DNA of 64,000 nt from Harmonia axyridis. Taxonomy: Eukaryota; Arthropoda; Insecta; Coleoptera; Coccinellidae. The notes below the pieces were generated by a model, which worked only from the letters and a program-made list of their open reading frames with translations, was not told where the DNA came from and did no database searches. The first letter of the stretch is position 1; each line of letters begins with the position of its first letter. Shown in pieces: positions 20,745 through 32,555 of the stretch. Location: contig NC_059502.1 of NCBI RefSeq assembly GCF_914767665.1, positions 60,680,031 to 60,744,030 of the forward strand, read 5' to 3'. The position numbers were made by a program, and so were the translations under genes.

Positions 20745-22139
20745 GGTGTGTATTATAATAATTGGGGGAAAATATGACGAAAAAGAATAACTATAATTGT
20801 AAGATAATATAGCAGCTTACAGAGATGAGATGTCAGACGATCTAGCGATAGAATTCATAAAATATTGAAGAAACAGAAAAAAGTCTATTCTAGTGGATGA
20901 AAGAACAAGCAAATAAAGAGCGAAAAGAGCAGAAAGTTCTGGAAAAGTAGCAAATCCATTCGAAACAAATTGAGACGGGACGCGTAAGGTAAAAATGTCG
21001 ATTCGAGGAAAAACAACGGAATATTATCAAGTGAAACAACAATATTTAATACCACAATAACAACGGTCTTGAAAGAATAACTAATTAAACACCTGCTTCG
21101 TTAACAACTATATTATATAATTTCCAATAATACAAGGTACAACTAAGTATATCAATGAAAAATCATTCACCAATTTGTAAGATATAACAAAACATGTCCT
21201 TAAATCAACAAACTTGACGATAATGCAGTAATATCACAAATTGGATGGATCGCTTTCTCGAGAACATAAATTCCTGGTCGTAATTTTCCGAGACTACTTC
21301 TACAAGACTGGCATCTAATTCTCCTTCCTAATTGTTGTCCATGAAGCTCTATTTAGAGCCAGCTCTATCCATGTCATCGGCGCATGAGATGCGTACGTAT
21401 TTCAGACTTATTGTGATACTTCCACTAATTTCTTTCTGTACCCGTAGGCCTAATGGCTTTCGACTACACTACCAGGACAGCGTTGCGAGATCGATATTTC
21501 TGATTGCAGGAGAATCGAACGCAAACTGACAAGACTGACCTAGAGATCGGTTGAGATTTCGACAAGAGTGTTCAGTTGAGTTTTATGCAATCATTTTTTT
21601 TCTGGATTTAGAATACTACAATTACTAATAATAGAACACAAAAACGGACACACTTATGAAGGTGTTATGCCTAAGCCTAAGCTGGAGGAAGGAAACCAAG
21701 ACTAATTTTCTGCGAGGTTTTACACAGGTCTTTTATACTGAAATGTCGACTTCAGTATCGATACAGAAATTGAAGAAAACAAGTATATATAAGTCGAATT
21801 TTGAAACTTTATCAATTAGCTATAATTATTTTTGTATACTGGTTGATCAAGTAAGCGGGCAGTTGAACATTGTAGAGGACATCCAGCTGATTCCGGAAAT
21901 GCAGAAACAAACATTTCAGAAAACACTCTGTATATCGGAAACCAGGAGATTTAGAATACCCATATGAAGGTATTTTGGAATCAATTCGATACTGACAGTT
22001 TTCGTTTGTCCGTTTACTTACTCACTCTGTATATACATTCGTTGCAGGTTGCACAGTTGCTCATCAAAATTCTCATTCTCTCTATTTCATGTTTCTGCCA
22101 TATAGACATCGACATTTTTACTCATCTGAAGCATTTCGG
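20745..22139. other. AT-rich spacer
   Basis: No recognisable gene. Frames at 21656-21967 (103 codons) and 21332-21529 show no known motif. Confidence 0.45.
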
Positions 22140-22232
22140 AATGGAGTTTTTGTAATGCCTTCAACAAAAGTGTAATCATTGATCATTCAGAGAAAGTTCC
22201 AGGTTTCAATCTTCCTAGGAGAATTTGTTGTA
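22140..22232 (+). pseudogene. Fragment of Jockey-like LINE, cut by a mariner-like element
   Basis: The sequence matches 40075-40155 (AATGTCTTCAACAGAAGT...CTTCCTAGGAAAATTTG), the 3' part of a LINE polymerase ORF with the segment SEKVLGFNLPRKIW. Similarity ends exactly at the TA of the following mariner-like element, so that element inserted into the older LINE copy. Confidence 0.7.
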
Positions 22233-22234
22233 TC

Positions 22235-23169
22235 GGGTGTTTTTTTTCGAGGTATATAACTTTAAGTTGGCATTACTGTTCAAGATGGCGACCGATTTAA
22301 CAGCTGTCAAAAGATTTATTCTCAGTTTGGTTTGGCAATTCATCATGAATAGACTCACACCTGAACAACGCTTGCAAATAGTGCAATTTCATTTCGAAAG
22401 TAATGGTTCTGTGCGGAATACGTATCGCGCACTACGTCCATTTTATTTTGTTTAGCAATGAAGCGCACTTCTGGTTGAATGGCTACGTCAACAAACAAAA
22501 CTGCCGCATTTGGAGTGAAGATAATCCTCAAGTGTATGTCGAAACACCGGAACATTCAGAAAAACTGACTGTTTGGTGCGCCTTATGGGCTGGTGGAATC
22601 ATTGGTCCGTACTTCTTCAAAAACGATAATGGCCAGAACATTATAGTCAATGGTGATCGGTATAGAGCCATGATTACTAACTTTTTCATTCCTGAATTGA
22701 ACAACCATGATGTCCAGGAGCTGTGGTTCCAAAAAGACGGCGCAACATGTCACACAGCTCGTGCCACAATCGATTTATTGGAAGACACGTTTGGTGACCG
22801 CCTAATTTCACGTTTTGGACCTGTGAATTGGCCTCCAAGATCTTGTGATTTAACACCGCTAAACAACTTTCTGTGGGCTATGTGAAGTCATTAGTCTATG
22901 CGGATAAGCCACAAACCCTTGACTATTTGGAAAACAACATTCGCCGTGTTATTGACGGTATACGGCCACAAATGTTGGAAAAAGTCATCGAAAATTGGAC
23001 GTCCAGATTGGACTGCATCCGAGCCAGCCGTGGCGGTCATATGCCAGAAATCATATTTAAAATGTAATGCCACAAGGTTATCTTGCGGATTAATAAAATT
23101 AATGTCAATCGAAGAATCCATCGTTGTTTTATTGCAATTTGAAGTTCTATAGCTCTAAAAAACACCCTT
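22235..23169 (+). mobile_element. Deleted mariner-like element (DD41D type), copy 2
   Basis: TATC precedes GGGTGTTTTTTTTCGAGGTA at the left, and CACCCTTTA closes the right end. The N-terminal reading MNRLTPEQRLQIVQFHF starts at 22345 and shifts frame at the shared internal deletion near 22440. The catalytic domain is then open from 22403 to about 22870, where one base is lost (ATGTGGGCTATGTG-type slip after FLWAM), and continues in the next frame to ...MPEIIFKM at 23067. All three catalytic aspartates are legible. Confidence 0.9.
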
Positions 23170-23171
23170 TA

Positions 23172-23835
23172 GAAACAAGCTTTGTATCTCAGATCATGTC
23201 CCCCTGTCATCAAAAATCGACCTACCTGAGTGTATTCAAAAGTTCTGATTCGTTGTTGAGTTACCAATTCGATTGATCATTAAACATTCAAAAAAATAGA
23301 CTAAAAATAGACTTCATTTAAAAAAAGTGGATCTTCTGTTGGAAAAGGAGAATTGGCAACACCGCAACCGGTCTGCAGCATCCCGCTTGCCTATCTTGCG
23401 TAATGACGAAACTGTTAGATGTCCGCGTTTTCAATTAACGCACCTCACGAATGGAAGACGTCACGCGAATTCTAAATTTATCTTCGAATTCTTGTTTTTT
23501 TTTTCTTCTTCTTTTTGCTCTACATCTACGGCGGCGCTGAAGAATCTGCACCGTGTCTTGAACAGGTTAAACGAACTACCGACGCTTGTTAATTTCGACT
23601 ATCATATATTGTGATTGATGAGGTGTTGGCCGATTATGTAAGGGTTATTTAATGGGTGTTACACAGGGATCTGTTACTATCGTTCTTACGAATGTTGAAG
23701 TTAATCCATATTTGATGCAATTTAGTGTATTTTTTTCTCGTATGTACCTATTGCAGAAACTTCACATTCGATTGACCCGTTCTTTACCTTGTGGAAATTA
23801 ATATTAGATAAAGGTTGAGCTGTTGAATGAATCTA
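23172..23835. other. Unique segment between two convergent mariner-like copies
   Basis: This 660-bp stretch lies between the 3' ends of copies 2 and 3. The part at 23330-23600 is less AT-rich than its surroundings and has a 95-codon plus-strand frame with no recognisable domain. It could be a host sequence between independent insertions. Confidence 0.5.
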
Positions 23836-23837
23836 CA

Positions 23838-24758
23838 GGGTGTTTTTTCAGAGCTATAGAACTTTAAATTGCAATAAAACAACGATGGATCATTCGATTG
23901 ACATGAATTTTATTTATCCGCAAGATAATCTTGTGGCATTACATTTTAAATATGATTTCTGACATATGACCGCCACGGCTGGCTCAGATGTAGTCCAATC
24001 TGGACGTCCAATTTTCGATGACTTTTTCCAACATTTGTGGCCGTATATCGGCAATAACACGGCGAATGTTGTCTTCCAAATGGTCAAGGGTTTGTGGCTT
24101 ATCCAAGACCAATGACTTTACATAGCCCCACAGAAAGTAGTCTAGCGGTGTTAAATCACAAGATCTTGGAGACTAATTCACAGGTCCAAAACGTTAAATT
24201 AGGCTGTCACCAAACGTGTCTTTCAATAAATCGATTGTGGCACGAGCTAAGTGACATGTTGCGCCGTCTTGTTGGAACCACAGCTCTTGGGCATCATGGT
24301 TGTTCAATTTAGGAATGAAAAAAGTAGTAATCATGGCTCTATACCGATCACCATTTACTGTAACGTTCTGGCCATCATCGTTTTTGAAGAAGTACGGACC
24401 AATGATTCCACCAGCCCATAAAGCGCACCAAACAGTCAGTTTTTCTGGATGAAACGGCGTTTCGACATACACTTGAGGATTAGCTTCACTCCAAATGCGG
24501 CAGTTTTGTTTGTTGAAGTAGCCATTCAACCAGAAGTGCGCTTCATCGCTAATGAACGTAGTGCGCGATACGTATTCCGCACAGAACCATTATTTTCGAA
24601 ATGAAATTGCACTATTTGCAAGCGTTGGTCAGACGTGAGTCTATTCATGATGAATTGCCAAACCAAACTGAGAACAAATCACTTGACAGCTGTTAAATCG
24701 GTCGCCATCTTGAACAGTAATGCCAACTTAAAGTTATATACCTCTAAAAAAAACACCC
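23838..24758 (-). mobile_element. Deleted mariner-like element (DD41D type), copy 3
   Basis: It is inverted. The 3' end is at the left (TACAGGGTGTTTTTTCAGAGC) and the 5' end at the right (CACCCTATA). The catalytic frame is open from 24529 down to 24194 and then broken by a T deletion and stops. At the internal junction this copy reads ACGTTCATTAGCGATGAAGC on the coding strand, shorter by about 12 bp than most copies and shared with copy 11. Confidence 0.88.
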
Positions 24759-24762
24759 TATA

Positions 24763-26481
24763 GTTATTAATATCAGAAATTTAGGCCAACTCTCATGAAT
24801 CACCTTGTACCTTCGAAACTTAAAGTCTTAGGATACACAATGAAACGAGCTGCTTTCCTGAAATGCCTGAATTAACCACTAGGCTTTGACCAACCACTCA
24901 TGTAATACCCTGTATTGCTTTTACATAAGATCTGTTCAGTATGAGCAACCTATCCTAGTAGAGCTGACAGTCAGACAGAAATTTATTTCGCTCCATTTTG
25001 AATTCTGCACATTCTCCAAGGAAAAACAAAACAGGATATTCACCTTTATCGTCATAAGGTTTGTTCACTCGCTGGAAAAGCACGGAGATAAAAAATTTTG
25101 AAAAGAAATACGGGATCGATTCCTTTTTCCATAGCAACAATTTGCTATTCACCTGCTGCTCCTAAGAGATTATTAGACAGACTTGTTTCCCAGTGATTGA
25201 TATTCAATGCTCGAATTGTACAATATATCAGGTCTATTTTCCATTTCTTCATCAACTATTCAAATGTCGAATATCCATCTTATTGCCAATCAACTGAACA
25301 GTCACACTGTTAGCGCTCGGCATTCGTCTCATTCAAAATACTAATAACGTAAACTGTTTGAAAGAGAAAAATAAATTACGGAATCAGTTCAACTTCCGAC
25401 ATCAATGAGTTAGACTCGGTGATTGAATAGGTAGCGGATTCAATGTTCATTCATTCGTTATTGCCGTAAAAATTTTGTTTGATATGAAAGCCGCATAGAT
25501 GAATAGGTTTTTTTCTCATTGAATAGTTGAAAGACATAATGAAAGAAGTACCTCATGAATCAATGTTTAGACATGTTTAAGATCAATGCAGAACAATGCT
25601 TCCACTAGGTTTCCGGTGACAGATTTTAGTCATTTAAGGCGGTTTGAAGTCAAAAATCGGCTTTCAGAGACCTTGGTTTGAACATTATTGGTCCCGAGAA
25701 TATATCTTCGAACCTTTGTACAACAACATTTTATCTCGAAATTATTCAATATTTATTAGAAATTTCAATGATAGTTTGGCAATGTAATACCAATCAGCTC
25801 TGTATTATGATAAAGGAGAGTTCATGGAAAAATTTTAATACACTAAATAAAAATATTTAGATTGTGACGTAGAATTGACTGAAATAATGAAAAATTTAGT
25901 TTCTGATTTGAATATCTTGGGTTTTGATGAATTTGATTTTTTTCGAAATGAACTTTTTCAGCAGAAATATTCGAAAAAATTTGATTCTCATCGCAACCAT
26001 CATCAACCGTACAGTTATTAACCAAGGTATGCTATATTGCTGAAATTGCCATCGAAAAAGCTATCTACTGATGCAATAATATACTGGGTGTGCCATTTGA
26101 AATAAGGAAGTAGTAGTAGTCTATTTTAAGTATAACGGGAAGTTGTAGAGATCTGAAAATATTTTAGGGAGGAAGATCATTGTCTCAAACCCTAATATGC
26201 AAATTTACAGCACAAAATTATGATATTCTTAATTGATTTAATGAATTTTCACATAAAAATATTTTACAAAAAGTTTTGCCAAAGACTGAAAAAACGGTTT
26301 TTCTAAAATTAAGAATGAAGACATAAAAATATATTTTGACTTCTTGCATATTGGAGAAAAGGTCGGTAAATCAGAGAAACGTTTGAATTTGCTTCACTCC
26401 TCCTGAAAAGTGGTGGAATCTCAAAAACGCCAAGCTGGGAGGAGTAGTTAAACTTTGGCAGATCACGAGAAAGCCACGTGG
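24763..26481. other. AT-rich spacer
   Basis: No gene recognised. Around 26090 the phrase CTGGGTGTGCCATTTGAAAT looks like the edge of some dispersed repeat, but I cannot delimit it. Confidence 0.45.
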
Positions 26482-26485
26482 TATA

Positions 26486-27421
26486 GGGTGTTTTTTTCGA
26501 GGTATATAACTTTAAGTTGGCATTACTGTTCAAGATGGCGCCCGATTCAACAGCTGTCAAGTGATTCATTCTCAGTTTGGTTTGGCAATTCATCATGAAT
26601 AGACTCACGCCTGAACAACGCTTGCAAATAGTGCAATTTCATTTCGAAAATAATGGTTCTTTGCGGAATACGTATCGCGCACTACGTCCATTTTATTTAG
26701 TTTAGCGATGAAGCGCACTTCTGGTTGAATGGCTACGTCAACAAACAAAACTGCCGCATTTGGAGTGAAGCTAATCCTCAAGTGTATGTCGAAACACCGT
26801 TACATCCAGAAAAACTGACTGTTTGGTGCGCTTTAAGGGCTGGTGGAATCATTGATCCGTACTTCTTCAAAAAGGATGATGGCCAGAACGTTACAGTCAA
26901 TGGTGATCGGTATAGAGCCATGATTACTAACTTTTTCATTCCTGAATTGAACAACCATGATGTCCAGGAGCTGTGGTTCCAACAAGACGGCGCAACATGT
27001 CACACAGCTCGTGCCACAATCGATTTATTGAAAGACACGTTTGGTGACCGCCTAATTTCACGTTTTGGACCTGTGATTTGGCCTCCAAGATCTTGTGATT
27101 CAACACCGCTAAACTACTTTCTGTGGGGCTATGTAAAGTCATTGGTCTATGGGGATAAGCCACAAACCCTTGACCATTTGGAAGACAACATTCGCCGTGT
27201 TATTGCCGATATACGGCCACAAATGTTGGAAAAAGTCATCGAAAATTGGACGTCCAGATTGGACTGCATCTGAGCCAGCCGTGGCGGTCATATGCCATAA
27301 ATCATATTTAAAATGTAATGCCACAAGATTATCTTGCGGATAAATAAAATCAATGTCAATCGAATACTCCATCGTTGTTTTATTGCAATTTAAAGTTCTA
27401 TAGCTCTAAAAAAAAAACCTT
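26486..27421 (+). mobile_element. Deleted mariner-like element (DD41D type), copy 4
   Basis: The left end is TATAGGGTGTTTTTTTCGAGG; the right end is CTCTAAAAAAAAAACC followed by TTTTA, so the terminal CACCC has decayed to ACC. The catalytic frame is open from 26725 to 27273 and stops early at CTGCATCTGA (27270 region), within an otherwise intact C-terminus. It carries the common form of the internal deletion (CATTTTATTTAGTTTAGCGATG). Confidence 0.9.
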
Positions 27422-27424
27422 TTA

Positions 27425-27445
27425 TCTTTAATTTTTTTCTTTCAG
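27425..27445 (+). promoter_or_regulatory. Candidate 3' splice site
   Basis: TCTTTAATTTTTTTCTTTCAG is a pyrimidine-rich tract ending in CAG, immediately before a sharp rise in GC content. It starts directly at the edge of mariner-like copy 4, which would then lie in an intron. Confidence 0.5.
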
Positions 27446-27735
27446 TTATCCGAGTTGAATTTTCGCTACGCCTATGGCCGTTCTCCGGGCTCGCGAAAGG
27501 GCCCTCTCTCGCATCGTCTGCATTCTTGCGGACGATGCTCGAAGACATCGGCGAGCGGACATCTCGGCGCCGTTCGCAACGACGGTCAGTAAAATGTCAA
27601 GGACACGAGTTTGTCAGTGGAGTGGACGGAGCGGGCGCAGGCAAAAAGACGATCGCACAACTCTCTTGTCTTGTCCCTGCCGAGTTACGTAAAACTGCCC
27701 GACACGAGTATATCGACTTTGAAGGAAGATTATAA
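27446..27735 (+). CDS. Candidate terminal exon of a host gene, product unknown
   Basis: This is the only compact GC- and CpG-rich block in the window. From the splice site the frame (first full codon at 27448) stays open for about 96 codons to TAA at 27733-27735, and includes LEDIGERTSRRRSQRRS, GVDGAGAGKKTIAQ and ends in ARHEYIDFEGRL. The first methionine in this frame is at 27526. A second frame (27474-27692) is also open, which is common in GC-rich DNA. I do not recognise the protein. GAGAGKKT resembles a P-loop only loosely and should not be over-read. A polyadenylation signal lies 200 bp downstream. No upstream exon is identified. A non-coding or repeat origin remains possible. Confidence 0.4.
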
Positions 27736-27936
27736 AAGATTACTGCGACGACGATTTATTTGCGGTATAAATATCGTTGTTGCTTGATGGCGTGGCTGGT
27801 CTTCGTTTGTGAACAAACGATGTTAGATCGCTCGGATGGAATGGGAGGTGTCACATGTCACCTTAAGTGACAAGTGTTACGGTTGGAAGGTACAAGACGA
27901 TTTGATGTGCCCATTTTTGATGATAATTGTAACGAA

Positions 27937-27942
27937 AATAAA
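27937..27942 (+). terminator. Candidate polyadenylation signal
   Basis: AATAAA within GAAAATAAAGATACC, about 200 bp after the stop of the candidate exon. It is consistent with the end of a transcript, but AATAAA is frequent in AT-rich DNA. Confidence 0.35.
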
Positions 27943-28034
27943 GATACCTTACATATATCAACTCGTATTGGTTGTTTTATAATCTGCATTAGTTCAAGAA
28001 GAGGAACATTTGAGCGAAAATGAGTGTATGTAAA

Positions 28035-28966
28035 GGGTGTTTTATTTTAGAGCTATAGAACTTTGAATTGCAATACAACAACGATGGATTATTCCATTGA
28101 CATGAATTTTATTTATCCGCAAGATAATCTTGTGGCATTACATTTTAAATATAATTTCTGGCATATGACCGCCACGGCTGGCTCGGATGTAGTCCAATCT
28201 GGACGTCCAATTTTCGATGACTTTTTCCAACATTTTTGGCCGTATATCGGCAATAACACGACAAATGTTGTCTTCCAAATGGTCAAGGGTTTGTGGCTTA
28301 TCCGCATAGACCAATGACTTTACATAGCCCCACAGAAAGTAGTCTAGCTGTGTTAAATCACAAGCTCTTGGAGGCCAATTCACAGGTCCAAAACGTGAAA
28401 TTAGGCATTCACCAAACGTGTCTTTCAATAAATCTATTGTGGCTCGAGCTGTGTGATATGTTTGCGCCGTCTTGTTGGAACCACAGCTCCTGGACATCAT
28501 GGTTGTTCAATTCAGCAATGAAAAAGTTAGTAATCATGGCTCTATATCGATCACCATTGACTGTAACGTTTTGGCCATCATCGTTTTTGAAGAAGTACGG
28601 ACCAATGATTCCACCAGCCCATAAAGCGCACCAAACAGTCAGTTTTTCTGGATGTAACGGTGTTTCGACATACACTTGAGGATTAGCTTCACTCCAAATG
28701 CAGTTTTATTTGTTGACGTAGCCATTCAACCAGAAGTGCGTTTCATCGCTAAACAAAATGAAATGGACGTAGTGCGCGATACGTATTCCGCACAGAACCA
28801 TTATTTTCGAAATGAAATTGCACTATTTGCAAGCGTTGTTCAGGCGTGAGTCTATTCATGATGAATTGCCAAACCAAACTGAGAATAAATCACTTGACAG
28901 CTGAATCGGTCTCCATCTTGAACAGTAATGCCAACTTAAAGTTATCTACCTCGAAAAAAAACACCC
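28035..28966 (-). mobile_element. Deleted mariner-like element (DD41D type), copy 5
   Basis: Inverted copy with TAAAGGGTGTTTTATTTTAGAG at the left (3' end of the element) and CACCCGTTA at the right. The transposase frame is broken: the region around the second catalytic D has an added base (CAAACATATCACA), so the frames at 28675-28409 and 28500-28138 must be combined. It carries the common internal deletion. Confidence 0.9.
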
Positions 28967-28970
28967 GTTA

Positions 28971-30832
28971 GATCATCTATAGGAGAGAACAGCAACAAAT
29001 ATAATGTGTATTTAAGTTTCAATAAAGTCATAATTTTTTTTGTCAGAAATATTCCGCCGAATTGACTAATGCCTCATAATTTTATGGCGAATGTCTCAAG
29101 CTCATATTTTGGAGCTTTCGATTGTCATAAAATTATCTCGTCTATCATCAATTACTTGATATCACTATAGAAAATAAACTTCGTCCAAATCAATATATTC
29201 CAATTCCGACCATAAAAATCATTATCTATATCCCAAGATCGACAAGGAGTCATCAAAACTGGGTTATCGTCAACAGTACGGACTACAGCAGCAATATTCG
29301 CAATTGTTCTTAAGCGACCACCAGTTTCACTATTGCTAATGCTTCGAGACGACCCAAAAGATCACATTTCTCTTGTAGAATATTAAGTAATGTTTATCTG
29401 GTACTTGGATTTCTTGAAATTTGTCACCCTTGAGATGAAAGATTAAATCGTAGAGAAGGATGGTAAGGAAAACTTGTATTACATCATGTAAAAATTTTCA
29501 AACCCTCAACATCTATAAAAGCACAATTCTATAGTTCAAAATCATGAAGAAAAATCCATTAGACGAAATATCTGATGGTGGTCCTTCAAACGAAAAAAAT
29601 TGACGCATTATCAGTAGCAAGAACATATTTTACCGCACTATGGTATTACCATAATGATTCATTCACTTGCTTGTCCCCATTTGAATATCTGCTAATGAAA
29701 CTAACACTGGTTATTATGCAATAATGATCACAGCAATCGGTATATATAATTCACTAGTATACAGCGTGGGTGAAAAAATGAACAAAAGGTGTGTCCCTAT
29801 CTTACGAGTTCGATATTGTGAATCACAATAAATGGAACACTTTAACATTGAGTGATCTCAAAAATGCGTTGAGTATGTTTTTGACCCACTAATTCTTCAA
29901 TGTTTTCCAATATGGAATTACAGAGAACGTTTCGAAAAAATCTTATGTAATCATAGGAATACAATGTAAATAAATTCTTTTTTGCGATTAAAAATATGTC
30001 ATTGAAACGAAAACCAAATTTGTTGTTCAAAACTAAAGAAGGATTTATTTTATTCCTATTTTTATGGAGACTTGAACGATGTAAAAGGCGCGAAACCTCA
30101 TGACACGTGGTACAAATTCTATTGCAAAGGAAAGCAAAGCAAACTGATTCGTTATGTTCATCCTGAACTAACTGTAGGACGGCCTAGATCTGATAACTAG
30201 ATAAACGAAAATAGGAGACAGTTGAAACCTGATCAATTTTTGCATATAATGGAAGTCTATTTCCGCCCAAGAAATTCCATTCATGATAGTTGGAGCTCTT
30301 TACTTCCGTTGAAGTTGCACCTGACGGTTTGGTCACGCATATGTGAGCTCTGACAATTGTTTATCCTCATTTTGGAACCTGTGCGTATACACTTTGAAGT
30401 TCATTGACTCAGAGAATTATTCCTTTCTGAAGATTGATAGGTTTTCAATTCGATTTATTTAATGGTGATTGAGGTTATTTTAAGTTTGGATTTATGCAAC
30501 TCAAATCAACAAATATCGAGTAGGTAACAAAACTTAATACCAATATAACTTTCAGTAATCTAAGAATCTATGTTTGAATATCGACCTCTTTCTGTGTCAC
30601 CATTAAAAAACCCCTTTTCTATAAGGATCTCATTTCGATTCAACTTCTTTAGCGATCAGGTATAAAGTTTATCTACAGTGAAGTCAGGTCTGTAAATTAT
30701 CAGGATTTATCCATTTTTTCAACCAAAAAAGTGTTGTGATCAAGTGAGTAATATTACTTACAAACAGTTGTATTATTGAGGAGTCACTTTTGTCAAACAA
30801 TATTCCTGTGAAATACATACGAGAATACATAT
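28971..30832. other. AT-rich spacer
   Basis: No gene, RNA or delimited repeat recognised. Confidence 0.5.
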
Positions 30833-30835
30833 AAA

Positions 30836-31769
30836 GGGTGGTTTTTTTATAGCTATAGAACTTTAAATTGCAATAAAACAATGATGGATTATTCTATTGA
30901 CATGAATTTCATTTATCCGCAAGATAATCTTCTGACATTACATTTTAATTATGATTTCTGGCATATGACCGCCACGGCTGGCTCGGATGTAGTCCAATCT
31001 GGACGTCCAATTTTCGATGACTTTTTCCAACATTTGTGGCCGTATATCGGCAATAACACGGCGAATGTTGTCTTCTAAATGGTCAAGGGTTTGTGGCTTA
31101 TCCGCATAAACCAATGACTTTACATAGCCCCACAGAAAGTAGTCTAGCGGTGTTAAACACAAGATCTTAGTGGCCACTTCACAGGTCCAAAACGTGAAAT
31201 TAGGCGGTCACCAAACGTGTCTTCCAATAAATCGATTGTGGCACGAGCTGTGTGACATGTTGCGCCGTCTTGTTGGAACCACAGCTCCTGGACATCATGG
31301 TTGTTCAATTCAGGAATGAAAAAGTTAGTAATCATGGCTCTATACCGATCACCATTGACTGTAACGTTCTGGCCAACATCGTTTTTGAAGAAGTACGGAC
31401 CAATGATTCCTGCAGCCCATAAAGCGCACCAAACAGTCAGTTTTTCTGGATGTAACGGTGTTTCGTCATACACTTGAGGATTAGCTTCACTCCAAATGCG
31501 GCAGTTTTGTTTGTTGTTGTAGCCATTCAACCAGAAGTGCGCTTCATCGCTAAACAAAATGAAATGGACGTAGTGCGCGATACGTATTCCGTACAGAACC
31601 ATTATTTTCGAAAAAAATTGCACTATTTGCAAGTGTGGTTCGGGCGTGAGTCTATTCATGATGAATTGCCAGACCAAACTGAAAATAAATCACTCGACAG
31701 CTGTCAAATTGATCGCCATATTGAACAGTAATGTCAACTTAAAGTTATATACCTCGAAAAAAAACACCC
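30836..31769 (-). mobile_element. Deleted mariner-like element (DD41D type), copy 6
   Basis: The ends are TAAAGGGTGG at the left and CACCCGTTA at the right. The catalytic frame is open from 31677 to 31153 and is lost at the third catalytic motif through a short deletion (GTGTTTAACACC region), continuing in the next frame from 31177. The second catalytic D (WFQQDGATCHTA) is intact. The N-terminal start is damaged by an in-frame change to MNRLTPEPHLQ. Confidence 0.9.
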
Positions 31770-31774
31770 GTTAC

Positions 31775-32455
31775 AAGTAGGTTTCCTTATCAAAAGTGTG
31801 AATGGTGATCCATATTCTTATCTCCCAAATCAACACATGTGTGATTAATCCTTATTCTCAAGAAATACAGTCCACTTTATTGAAGGTTAATAGATCGTGT
31901 AATTGGTTTTCCTATCACATAAATCCATACCAACAATCTTGTTCTTTCAAACCTACCTTGTATTCGTCTTTTACTTTTTTAATAAAGTTGATCTGATTAG
32001 TGGTTAAGGCTTTAAAAGCGAAATAAAGCTAGCTACTCTAAACGGTCATATGAGTAGAATGAATTATTTGACAAGCAATTTATTGAGAAATAACACGGAC
32101 ACATTTAGCAAAATCTTTAGCTAACTACGAGTATCAATGCCAAAGCTCACTAAAAGCAACTTGAAGCTGATAAAATGAGATGTGCGAATGTGATATGGTA
32201 AAATATCGGCAACTTCTTGAACAAGTTAAACTGTACCTACACACATATAGTCAAAGGTCTTGGCACCCCCATCAACTCTCAACTTGTTGAATATAACATG
32301 AAAATTTTTTAATTTAAATTTAAAATATACCGGGTGGTTCCTTTGATATGGCCTCAGAAAGAAACTGGCAAAATTCATAAAACACCCTGTATCTCGGCTA
32401 CGAAGACAGTGTGGCGGCTTCTCATAAAGTTCCACATAGCAACAATAAACACAGC
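31775..32455. other. AT-rich spacer with a repeat edge
   Basis: No gene. From about 32330 (ACCGGGTGGTTCC...) to 32392 (AAACACCCTGTAT) the sequence looks like the flank of an older dispersed repeat. The 13-mer AAACACCCTGTAT recurs at 32742-32754 on the other side of the SINE. Confidence 0.45.
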
Positions 32456-32461
32456 ATTCGG

Positions 32462-32472
32462 TAGCCTAGACG
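32462..32472 (+). promoter_or_regulatory. Pol III A box
   Basis: TAGCCTAGACG matches the A-box consensus TRGYNNARNNG and lies about 40 bp before the B box, a normal distance for a tRNA-type promoter. Confidence 0.65.
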
Positions 32473-32513
32473 TTAAGAGGTAGACTCACTCACCGAGATG
32501 CGACAAGGTGCCG

Positions 32514-32524
32514 GGTTCGAGTCC
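32514..32524 (+). promoter_or_regulatory. Pol III B box
   Basis: GGTTCGAGTCC matches the B-box consensus exactly and forms the loop and 3' strand of a five-pair T-arm. Confidence 0.8.
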
Positions 32525-32555
32525 CGGCGGCTCCCGATAATAATAAATTCCCCAA

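Noticed and set aside
27526..27735. P-loop NTPase from GAGAGKKT in the candidate exon
   Set aside because: Only a loose Walker A resemblance in a short frame, with no other NTPase motif.
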